NCBI GenBank assembly: GCA_902495085.1
Contig: CABUWA010000130.1
Span: 1 to 5,596, forward strand
Direction of reading: 5' to 3'
Source of the DNA: an uncultured Collinsella sp.
GTDB lineage: Bacteria; Actinomycetota; Coriobacteriia; Coriobacteriales; Coriobacteriaceae
DNA length: 5,596 nt
Position 1 is the first letter of the stretch. The number at the start of each line of letters is the position of its first letter. A program made the translations under genes and the position numbers. This document shows, one piece after another, positions 1 through 5,279 of the stretch. The notes beneath the pieces are model-generated. The model made no database searches. It was not told the DNA's origin and saw nothing but the letters and a program-made list of their open reading frames with translations.

Positions 1-386
1 AACCATGCCTTCACGTACTCGGCAAAAGCCTGCGGAACCTCGAGCTCGGTCGACCACTCGCAGTTGTAGCACTCGTCCTGCGCCACAATGCAGGGTTTGT
101 TCACACACTTGGAGAGCTCCTCGCCGTCCATAACCTGAACGGTCTTGAGCTCAAAGAAGCGGGAACCGGCCACGTAGGATGCCACGATGTTCTGGGCCAG
201 CTGCGTATTGGGGCCGGCGGCCGGACCAAACGGAGTCTCGATGCGCTCGTCAAAAATGGGAAGCGCGCCCTCCTGGTTGGTCGTGACCATCTTGCGCACG
301 CCAAAGACGGCGCCCTGAGTCTTATGCTCCTCGATGATCCAGTTCATCAGCTGCGAAAACGGGATCGGCCTCATGATGTCGCTCAT
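1..386 (-). CDS. ygfK: YgfK, putative selenate reductase/purine-catabolism oxidoreductase subunit (N-terminal part, cut by window edge)
   Basis: The first 128 residues of a YgfK-family protein are visible; the full family protein is about 1000 residues, so most lies outside the window. The start MSDIMRPIPF and the blocks TPFGPAAGPNTQLAQNI (residues 51-67), ELKTVQ (79-84) and DECYNCEWSTE (104-114) match what I recall of E. coli YgfK. By family knowledge this N-terminal section is a dihydroorotate-dehydrogenase-like flavin barrel, followed by GltD-like FAD/NAD(P) and Fe-S parts; only the first is seen here. The family was named as a selenate reductase subunit, but genetic work on gut bacteria places ygfK in anaerobic purine/urate breakdown. 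Start choice: GAGAGGAG at 393-400 lies 6 nt before the ATG. It is the last visible gene of the permease-ssnA-ygfK series. Exact reaction not deducible from this fragment. Confidence 0.93.
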   Translation of the reverse strand, partial: MSDIMRPIPFSQLMNWIIEEHKTQGAVFGVRKMVTTNQEGALPIFDERIETPFGPAAGPNTQLAQNIVASYVAGSRFFELKTVQVMDGEELSKCVNKPCIVAQDECYNCEWSTELEVPQAFAEYVKAW

Positions 387-534
387 AATGAGCTCCTCTC
401 TGTAACGCCCGGCGAGACCGCGCGGCGGGCGCAAATACGGTGTAGCGCTAGCACAGCGCCGGCGACCCCGCGGAGGCCGCCTATACGCGCGCCGGATGCG
501 GCGAAACACCCGACGCGCGTGAATCTACTTGTAA
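387..534 (-). other. ssnA-ygfK intergenic spacer with GC-rich hairpins
   Basis: This 148-bp non-coding gap lies between ssnA and ygfK, which are read in the same direction. Read as minus-strand RNA, an 11-bp stem (arms 510-520 and 485-495, one G-U pair, 14-nt loop) starts 14 nt after the ssnA stop. A shorter stem is GCGC/GCGC around the 8-bp palindrome TAGCGCTA (443-450). Neither is followed by a run of U, so I do not call a terminator. The gap ends in the ygfK ribosome binding site. It could tune RNA stability or expression ratio; this is inference. Confidence 0.5.
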
Positions 535-1890
535 TTAGTAGGCGCGATCGTTGAGCGTGCTCCAAAGCTTCTTGGACTCAGCCATGGTCCACGCGTTGAT
601 CTTGTCCTCATCAATGCCAACGAACTCGCGATCCTTGTACAGGACGCGGCCGTTGATGATGGTGGTGCGGCAGTTTTTGCCCATCATGCCAAAGAGCATG
701 TGGCCGTCGATGTTCTCCTCGCTCAGCGGCGTAAAGGGCTTGTAGTCCATAACGATGACATCGGCGGCAGCGCCGGCCTCGAGCACACCGAGTTTGCAAT
801 CGAAGTACTTGCTCGCCATCTTGGCGTTGTTCTCGAACAGCATGGTCATGGCCTCGCACCAGCCCACGTTGGGCATGGCGGCGTTGTGGCGCTGAATGAT
901 CAGGAAGACCTTAAGGCTCTCGAGCATATCGTGGGTGTAGGCGTCGGTACCCATGCACACAGGGATGCCGCGGCGGAAGAATTCGAGCACGGGGGCGCAG
1001 CCCACGGCGTTGCCCATATTGGATTCGGGGTTGTTGACGAGCCAGGTGCCGGACTCCTTGACGATATCCATCTCGGCAGGCGTCACGTGGATGCAGTGGC
1101 CCAGCATGGTGTCGGGACCCAGCAGGTTGTGCTGCAGCAGGCGCTCGACCGGGCTGATGCCACCGCGGTTGAGGCGGGAATCCCACACGTCGTTCATGCC
1201 CTCGCACACATGGATGTGGAAGCCGGTCAGGCCGTTGTTGGCCTCGGCCATCTTGTCCATGGTCTCGTCCGAAAGCGTAAAGGTGGCATGTCCGCCAAAC
1301 ATGGCGGCGATCATGTGGTTGTCGTTATCGCGACGCTCCTTGGCGGCCCACTGGGCAAACTCGGCGTTCTCGGCAATGGCCTGGTCACATTTTTGCTGGC
1401 CGCGGCGATCAGAGACCTCGTAGCACAGGCACGAACGCATACCCAGCTCCTGAGCTGCGTCCTTAATGGTGAAGAGGCTTCCCGGGATCTCGCAGAAGCT
1501 CGCATGGTGATCGAAGATCGTGGTGACGCCATCGCGGATGGAGTCAAGAATCGTGGCGTAGGCGCTGGCCTTGGTGCCGTCGAGCGTCAGGTTGTCGTCA
1601 ATCTTCCACCACTGCTGCTCAAGATTCTCCAGGAAGTTGGTGGGGTTGCAGCCCTTAATGGCAAGGCCGCGGGCCAGACCCGAGTAGATGTGGGTGTGGC
1701 AGTTGATGAGTCCGGGCATGATGAGGTTGCCCTGGGCGTCGACGTACTCGGCATCCGGGTACCTGGCCTTGAGCTCGCACTCGGGGCCCACTTCGACGAT
1801 CGTATCTCCGTCAATGGCGACCGCACCGTTTGGAATGAACGGGGTCTGAGCGTTGCGGGTAAAGACGGAACCGTTAGCGACCAGAAGCAT
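535..1890 (-). CDS. ssnA: SsnA, putative aminohydrolase of the amidohydrolase (metal-dependent hydrolase) superfamily
   Basis: A 451-residue cytoplasmic amidohydrolase matching SsnA in overall sequence and length. It begins with a small beta domain, then PGLINCHTHIYSGLARG (59-75), whose H65 and H67 form the HxH metal site. Further family landmarks are DHHAS (127-131), FHIHVCE (224-230, with H227 and E230), GHCIHV (264-269) and GTDAYTHD (314-321, with D316). The ending EAGAAADVIVMDY (371-383) is typical of guanine-deaminase/chlorohydrolase-like enzymes. The family hydrolyses C-N bonds in purine-like or related rings; the exact substrate cannot be read from sequence. In E. coli ssnA lies beside ygfK and is part of the anaerobic purine/urate catabolic gene set. 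Start choice: an in-frame ATG exists 18 nt upstream (1908), but AAGGGAG at 1896-1902 sits 5 nt before the ATG at 1890, and MLLVANGS fits the family N-terminus. All metal ligands appear present. Confidence 0.92.
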   Translation of the reverse strand: MLLVANGSVFTRNAQTPFIPNGAVAIDGDTIVEVGPECELKARYPDAEYVDAQGNLIMPGLINCHTHIYSGLARGLAIKGCNPTNFLENLEQQWWKIDDNLTLDGTKASAYATILDSIRDGVTTIFDHHASFCEIPGSLFTIKDAAQELGMRSCLCYEVSDRRGQQKCDQAIAENAEFAQWAAKERRDNDNHMIAAMFGGHATFTLSDETMDKMAEANNGLTGFHIHVCEGMNDVWDSRLNRGGISPVERLLQHNLLGPDTMLGHCIHVTPAEMDIVKESGTWLVNNPESNMGNAVGCAPVLEFFRRGIPVCMGTDAYTHDMLESLKVFLIIQRHNAAMPNVGWCEAMTMLFENNAKMASKYFDCKLGVLEAGAAADVIVMDYKPFTPLSEENIDGHMLFGMMGKNCRTTIINGRVLYKDREFVGIDEDKINAWTMAESKKLWSTLNDRAY

Positions 1891-1895
1891 GGATG

Positions 1896-1902
1896 CTCCC
1901 TT
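1896..1902 (-). promoter_or_regulatory. Ribosome binding site fixing the ssnA start
   Basis: AAGGGAG on the minus strand is spaced 5 nt from the ATG at 1890. It lies inside the first codons of the longer frame starting at 1908, which argues that the longer start is not used. Confidence 0.75.
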
Positions 1903-1946
1903 CAACATCAGGGGCGGGGTTTGACACCTCTGACATGGCGGAGTGC

Positions 1947-2069
1947 GAAGCGCCGGCCTACACCGGAAACGGGCCCTCTCCCGTCAACGCTTCACCAAAG
2001 GGACAAACCCTTTGAAGTGCGGCTTGACGCCGCATGACGTCGGCGGACGAGGCGATGCGTCCGCCGACG
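1947..2069 (-). ncRNA. Densely structured leader RNA between permease and ssnA (candidate, unclassified)
   Basis: In minus-strand order there are three hairpins and a possible three-way junction with only 2-3 nt between them. Hairpin A: 12-bp perfect stem, arms 2058-2069 and 2038-2049, 8-nt loop. Hairpin B: 6-bp stem, arms 2029-2034 and 2018-2023, loop GUCAA. Hairpin C: 7-bp stem, arms 2008-2014 and 1996-2002, loop UUUGU. Junction: closing stem 1988-1993 with 1947-1952 (GAAGCG/CGCUUC), enclosing ACGGG/CCCGU (1980-1984 with 1969-1973) and CCGG/CCGG (1963-1966 with 1953-1956). No U-run follows any stem, so it is not a simple terminator. It does not match purine, guanidine or Moco riboswitch consensus features that I know. 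Pairings were found by eye; function is unknown. Confidence 0.4.
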
Positions 2070-2085
2070 AATAGCACCGAATTGG

Positions 2086-3480
2086 TTACTTCTTGCTCTC
2101 GGGCAAGACCAGATCCACGGCGGCATCCTTGGCGGCATCGATGTGCTGAGCCACGACCGGCGTCTGCGGAAGGATCAGGTTAAGGACAATGGCCATGATG
2201 GCGGTGGGGGTTACGGCATTGGAGCCGATGACGGTGGACACCCAAGCGGGCATACCATCGCCGGCAAGGCAACCGCTGGCCATCCAGATACCCAGGCCAA
2301 AGACGACGGAGGTACCGACGATGGTGGTAGTGCGCTGCGTGAGGCCCTCACGGGTGAACATGCGCACGCCGTTCATGGTGATGGTGCCAAAGACGCCGAC
2401 GGTCGCGCCGCCGATGACGGGCTGCGGGATAGCGGAAAGGACGGCAGAGAGCTGCGGGAACAGGCCGGCGATGGCAAAGACGGCCGCGATGATCACAAAG
2501 ACCCACTTGTTGACGACCTTGTTGGAGCAGATGATGCCCACGTTCTGGCCAAGGGCGCTGGTGGGAAGACCGCCCAGCAGGCCGCCGACCATAGAGGTGA
2601 GGCCCTGGGACACGATAGCACCGGAGAGCTCGCGCTCGGTGGGCATACGGTCGATGGAGCCTAGGCAGGCGGCGGAAACGTCACCGATAACCTGGATGGC
2701 AACCATGGGGAACACGACGGCGAGGGTAATGCAGACCTCGGGATCAAACTCGAGCGCGTAGGGCATGAGCTTGGGAAGGGCGAAGACCTGAGCGGTGGCG
2801 ACGCTGGAGAAGTCGATCATGCCAAAGGGGATGGAGACGATCATGCCAACGATCATGCCAAAGAACACGGATCCCAGCTTGAGCGTGCCCTTGCCAAAGT
2901 TGGCGAGCGCAAAGACCACGGCGAAGGTGATAAGAGCGACGCACCAGGCCTGCGGAGTGCCCCACAGCGGCGTACCCATACCGCCGGCCATATACTTGAC
3001 GGCCGTGGGATAGAGAGAGACGCCAATGGAGAAGATGACCGTACCGGTCACGACGGGTGGGAACAGCCACTTGATCTTGCTGTAGGCCAGACCAAAGAGG
3101 ACCGCGACGGCGCCGCCGACGATCTCGCCGCCCAGCAGCGCACCAAAGCTAAAGCCCGAGGCACCCATGGCCTGCAGGGCCGGCAGGAACGCGAACGAAA
3201 CGCCCATGACGATGGGCAGGCCGCCGCCGATACGACGGAAGGGAGCGAAGGCCTGAAGGGCCGTATCGATTGCCGAAAGAATGAGCGCGACCTGGATGAT
3301 GTCGGTGCTCTGCTGGCTATTAAAGCCGTAGACGCCGGCCATGATGACCGCCGGGGTAATGATGCCGGCAAACGATGCCAGTACGTGCTGAAGGGCACAC
3401 GGGATCATTTCCTTAACGGGAGGCATGCCTTCGCGAGTGAACAGGGCTTCAGTGCCGTTCGTAACCGTCTCCTGGGTCAT
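2086..3480 (-). CDS. NCS2/NAT-family nucleobase:cation symporter, probable xanthine/uric acid permease
   Basis: A 464-residue polytopic membrane protein with the size and sequence of the NCS2 (nucleobase-ascorbate transporter) family, which imports purines or pyrimidines with a proton or cation. Family structures have 14 membrane helices in two inverted repeats, consistent with the hydrophobic pattern here. Landmarks: LQHVLASFAG (30-39), with H32 matching the TM1 histidine of XanQ; GVSFAFLPALQAM (93-105), TM3 region; IQVIGDVSAA (262-271), TM8, with D267; GQNVGIICSNK (311-321), the NAT signature region. Oddity: residue 263 is Gln (codon CAG), where XanQ and UapA have a functionally essential Glu, and the signature ends S-N-K rather than the usual T-R/K/G pattern. 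Specificity (urate, xanthine or another purine) is inferred from the ssnA-ygfK neighbours. The start has only a weak GGTGG-type ribosome site 4 nt upstream. It is the first gene of the minus-strand cluster. Confidence 0.88.
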   Translation of the reverse strand: MTQETVTNGTEALFTREGMPPVKEMIPCALQHVLASFAGIITPAVIMAGVYGFNSQQSTDIIQVALILSAIDTALQAFAPFRRIGGGLPIVMGVSFAFLPALQAMGASGFSFGALLGGEIVGGAVAVLFGLAYSKIKWLFPPVVTGTVIFSIGVSLYPTAVKYMAGGMGTPLWGTPQAWCVALITFAVVFALANFGKGTLKLGSVFFGMIVGMIVSIPFGMIDFSSVATAQVFALPKLMPYALEFDPEVCITLAVVFPMVAIQVIGDVSAACLGSIDRMPTERELSGAIVSQGLTSMVGGLLGGLPTSALGQNVGIICSNKVVNKWVFVIIAAVFAIAGLFPQLSAVLSAIPQPVIGGATVGVFGTITMNGVRMFTREGLTQRTTTIVGTSVVFGLGIWMASGCLAGDGMPAWVSTVIGSNAVTPTAIMAIVLNLILPQTPVVAQHIDAAKDAAVDLVLPESKK

Positions 3481-3567
3481 TTGACCACCAATCCTCGAAG
3501 TAGTTGTTTTCGCATCTAACGCTCTATTGTGACGCAGTGCGGGGTTGAGGTTGTGCCTTCATTGCAT

Positions 3568-3596
3568 ATCGTATTAAAGATGATTCTCATTCTCAA
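3568..3596 (-). promoter_or_regulatory. Predicted sigma70-type promoter of the permease-ssnA-ygfK cluster
   Basis: On the minus strand, TTGAGA (3596-3591, 5 of 6 consensus) is followed after exactly 17 nt by TACGAT (3573-3568, 4 of 6). The predicted transcript start is near 3561, leaving a leader of about 80 nt before the permease ATG. It lies in the AT-rich divergent region, where a promoter is expected. Confidence 0.5.
3581..3595. promoter_or_regulatory. Fur-box-like operator overlapping the permease promoter
   Basis: TGATTCTCATTCTCA matches the 7-1-7 Fur consensus TGATAAT-N-ATTATCA at 11 of 14 defined positions by hand comparison. It covers most of the -35 element and part of the spacer of the predicted promoter, a classic repressor position. 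It can also be read on the minus strand as a GAGAAT direct repeat, so another regulator (for example the divergent DauR-like protein) could bind it. Confidence 0.3.
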
Positions 3597-3820
3597 TAAT
3601 AATTTTTTGTTATCAGACTATTCTTCAGCTGAAATAACGCATTTCCGCAGGTCAGGAAAGTGTCTGGTCAAAATAACATCTAACTTTTCTTTTGGTCAAC
3701 CGTTTACCGCCAAATATCTACCGCTCATCTGTATTACGCAATATACCTGCGGATATACGAGATGATGGGCAGCGTGTTACCATGAGAAAAAATTGTTATG
3801 AACATTTCCGATTTCACCCA

Positions 3821-3826
3821 AAGGAG
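3821..3826 (+). promoter_or_regulatory. Ribosome binding site fixing a GTG start for the regulator
   Basis: AAGGAG is spaced 6 nt from GTG at 3833. Upstream in-frame ATGs at 3692 and 3782 have no comparable site, and the protein they would add does not resemble the family. Confidence 0.8.
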
Positions 3827-3832
3827 TTGCCC

Positions 3833-4489
3833 GTGAACGAGACCGTACGCCGCTTTTTGCCGATGGTCGATTTTCTGGAGCAGATACTCGGCAAAAACAG
3901 CGAAATCGTGCTGCACGATTTCTCGGATCCCGACCACGCCATCGTCGATATTCGCAACGGCATCGTGAGCGGCCGCAAGGTCGGCGGCCCCGCCACCGAT
4001 CTGGCACTCAAGATCATGCACGACCCCAAGTATCGCGACCTGCCGTTTATTACGGGCTACGAGGGGCGCGGTGCCGGCGGCAAGACGTTGGAGTCAGCGA
4101 CGTACTTTATCCGCGAGAATGACGAGATCGTCGGTATGCTCTGCGTCAACACCGACCTCTCGACCGTACGCTCCATCAACGCCATGGCGCAGCAGCTCAT
4201 GGCGTGCTTCGACGCGGCGCCAACGCGCACGGAGCCCGCCCCTATCGAGGTCGAAAGCCTTTCGGAGTCTACACAGGAGCTCATCGACCGCAGCATTGCC
4301 GAGTTGCTGAGCGCGCGTGGGCTGGATGTAGCGTCGCTTGGTCAGAGCGACCGCGTGGACGTCATTCGCCACCTCAACGGCAACGGGGTGTTCATGCTCA
4401 AGGGCGCTGTTGCCTGCGCCGCCACCGCGCTGGGCATCTCGGAGCCCAGCGTCTACCGCTACCTGCAAAAAGTCCGAAAGGAAGGCTAA
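3833..4489 (+). CDS. DauR/YheO-type transcriptional regulator (PAS_6 sensor plus HTH_22 DNA-binding domain)
   Basis: A 218-residue protein with the two-part build of the YheO/DauR family. The N-terminal PAS-like sensor spans about residues 5-125: FLPMVDFLEQILGKNSEIVLHDF (8-30), IRNGIVSGRKVGGPATDLAL (40-59), then GYEGRGAGGKTLESATYFIR and GMLCVNTD (101-108). The C-terminal HTH covers about 148-216, with the helix-turn-helix GAVACAATALGISEPSVYRYLQKVRK (191-216). Family members such as E. coli DauR control amino-acid or small-molecule catabolic genes and bind an unknown ligand in the PAS part. The gene is divergent from the permease-ssnA-ygfK cluster, the usual arrangement for a local regulator, so control of purine uptake and breakdown is the likely job (inference). 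Start is GTG at 3833, decided by AAGGAG 6 nt upstream; the frame is open further up to 3692, but without a ribosome site. Transcription ends at the hairpin 45 nt downstream. Confidence 0.88.
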   Translation: MNETVRRFLPMVDFLEQILGKNSEIVLHDFSDPDHAIVDIRNGIVSGRKVGGPATDLALKIMHDPKYRDLPFITGYEGRGAGGKTLESATYFIRENDEIVGMLCVNTDLSTVRSINAMAQQLMACFDAAPTRTEPAPIEVESLSESTQELIDRSIAELLSARGLDVASLGQSDRVDVIRHLNGNGVFMLKGAVACAATALGISEPSVYRYLQKVRKEG

Positions 4490-4533
4490 CGAGCAAAATG
4501 AAGCGCGGCTCCACAAGCGATCCGTCACTTAAC

Positions 4534-4571
4534 AAAAGACCCTGCAGCTCGCACGCGCTGCAGGGTCTTTT
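4534..4571. terminator. Strong bidirectional intrinsic terminator between regulator and ridA
   Basis: A perfect 15-bp inverted repeat (arms 4534-4548 and 4557-4571, loop of 8 nt) has a GC-rich core CCCTGCAGC/GCTGCAGGG. It is flanked by A-runs on the left and T-runs on the right, giving a U-tract on both strands. It lies between the convergent ends of the regulator (4489) and ridA (4602), so it can stop transcription from both sides. Confidence 0.93.
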
Positions 4572-4601
4572 TGCATGTCATGTTTAGTTGTGGCCAACGC
4601 C

Positions 4602-4979
4602 TTAGAGAGCGGCAACGACCTCGATCTCGACCAGACCGCCAGCCGGAAGGGCGGCAACCTGGAAGGCGCTGCGCGCGGGGAACGGGGCCTCAAACTTGGA
4701 GGCGTAGATCTCGTTCACGGCGGCGAAGTCGGTGATGTCGGCCAGGTAGACCGTGGTCTTGACGACATCGGCAAAGGTAGCGCCGGCAGCGGTCAGCAGG
4801 GCCTCGACGTTGGCGAGGGACTGCTTGGCCTGGGCCTCGACGCCCTCGGGCATCTTGCCGGTCGCGGGATCGATGCCCAGCTGGCCGGACAGGAACACCA
4901 TGTTGTCGGCCTGGATACCGGGGGAATACGGGCCGATGGCTGCGGGTGCGTTATCGGAAGACACGACGGTCTTGCTCAT
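4602..4979 (-). CDS. ridA: RidA, reactive intermediate (enamine/imine) deaminase
   Basis: A 125-residue RidA/YjgF/UK114-family protein, the usual length. It is a cytoplasmic trimer that hydrolyses 2-aminoacrylate and related enamines/imines released by PLP enzymes, giving 2-ketoacids and ammonia. Visible landmarks: AIGPYSPGI (14-22), FLSGQLGIDPATG (29-41), TVYLADITDFAAVNEIY (76-92), and FPARSAFQVAALPAGGLVEIEVVA (100-123). The Arg of PARS (R103) is the conserved catalytic/carboxylate-binding arginine, so the subfamily is probably the active RidA type. Start choice: AAGGAG at 4986-4991 lies 6 nt before the ATG at 4979; the frame stays open to 5054 but lacks a better site. The gene is monocistronic here, ending at the bidirectional terminator. 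Its link to the neighbouring purine cluster is inferred, not proven. Confidence 0.95.
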   Translation of the reverse strand: MSKTVVSSDNAPAAIGPYSPGIQADNMVFLSGQLGIDPATGKMPEGVEAQAKQSLANVEALLTAAGATFADVVKTTVYLADITDFAAVNEIYASKFEAPFPARSAFQVAALPAGGLVEIEVVAAL

Positions 4980-5012
4980 GTTTTTCTCCTTACGATCAAT
5001 TGAGAGAGCGTG

Positions 5013-5060
5013 AGCGCGGTGTTCACACCGGGAGGCACAGTTCGGTCTGAACACCGCGCT
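5013..5060 (-). promoter_or_regulatory. Large inverted repeat at the 5' end of the predicted ridA transcript
   Basis: Arms 5013-5025 and 5048-5060 are perfectly complementary over 13 bp (AGCGCGGTGTTCA/TGAACACCGCGCT). After one mismatch, ACCG/CGGT adds four more pairs, with a loop of 12 nt. No U-run follows on either strand, so it is not a terminator. It begins within a few nt of the predicted ridA transcript start, so it may be an operator, a 5'-stabilising hairpin or a regulatory RNA element. Confidence 0.55.
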
Positions 5061-5068
5061 TGATTGGG

Positions 5069-5097
5069 ATAGTACTCAAGGTTTCTGTTTGATGCAA
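5069..5097 (-). promoter_or_regulatory. Predicted ridA promoter
   Basis: On the minus strand, TTGCAT (5097-5092) and TACTAT (5074-5069) are separated by 17 nt. The -35 is weak (3 of 6) and the -10 moderate (4 of 6). The predicted start lies around 5062, just at the edge of the 13-bp inverted repeat. Confidence 0.4.
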
Positions 5098-5161
5098 GAA
5101 TATTATCAGCTTGCGAGAATATTTTATCGCCCAACGGTTTCCCCGAACCGCTGAACGGTTC
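5093..5161. repeat. Two sets of short repeats upstream of ridA and the U32 gene
   Basis: TGCAAGAATATTATC (5093-5107) is repeated imperfectly as TGCGAGAATATTTTATC (5112-5128), one to two helical turns apart. Next to it AACGGTT occurs at 5133-5139 and 5154-5160, 21 bp apart, with the inverse GAACCG (5145-5150) between them; this last pairs with CGGTTC (5156-5161). The arrangement looks like protein-binding sites in a divergent promoter region, but no factor can be named. Confidence 0.35.
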
Positions 5162-5241
5162 TCATGTGGAGCAGCCAGTCCAAGCTGCTGAAGACTTTGT
5201 CCTGCTTAGGCTGCGGGCATCGTCCATCGCAGCGACGCCAC

Positions 5242-5247
5242 TATACT
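5242..5247 (+). promoter_or_regulatory. Possible -10 element for the U32 gene
   Basis: TATACT matches the -10 consensus at 5 of 6 positions and lies 33 nt before the ATG. No acceptable -35 is seen at 16-18 nt spacing, so the call is weak. Confidence 0.25.
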
Positions 5248-5279
5248 TTTGAATATCTGAGCATTTTGAAAGGCAGGAT

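Larger units (their letters stand above)
3481..3832. promoter_or_regulatory. AT-rich divergent control region between permease and regulator
   Basis: This 352-bp gene-free stretch has about 40% GC by hand count (35-37% between 3541 and 3720), far below the flanking genes. Besides the permease promoter, it contains GGTCA three times on the plus strand (3650-3654, 3666-3670, 3694-3698). It also holds the palindrome TTCAGCTGAA (3624-3633) and an imperfect 16-bp palindrome TATACCTGCGGATATA (3742-3757) about 75 bp before the regulator start. I could not identify a convincing plus-strand promoter for the regulator. Confidence 0.55.

Noticed and set aside
1947..1993. Known purine riboswitch ahead of ssnA
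   Set aside because: The junction shape is suggestive, but the conserved junction bases and the loop-loop pairing of the purine riboswitch are not present, so only an unclassified structure is claimed.
700..2037. A very long open frame (445 codons) on the plus strand opposite ssnA
   Set aside because: It lies antisense to the clearly recognisable ssnA. Its composition (rich in G, V, A, H, D) is what complementary-strand codon bias of a high-GC gene produces. No domain is recognisable and no good ribosome site is seen.
2038..2069. The 12-bp hairpin as a terminator of the permease gene
   Set aside because: The stem is strong, but no U-tract follows on the minus strand; another GC-rich hairpin follows instead.
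2143..2761. Two overlapping plus-strand open frames opposite the permease
   Set aside because: Both are low-complexity shadows of the transmembrane protein's codons, with no family resemblance.
3692..3832. A longer regulator start adding 47 residues (ATG at 3692 or 3782)
   Set aside because: This is AT-rich control-region DNA without ribosome sites, and the added residues do not look like the family. AAGGAG before GTG 3833 is decisive.
4980..5054. N-terminal extension of RidA by 25 residues
   Set aside because: The family begins at the MSKTVV-type start and a strong AAGGAG site lies 6 nt before it; the extension would translate the leader hairpin region.
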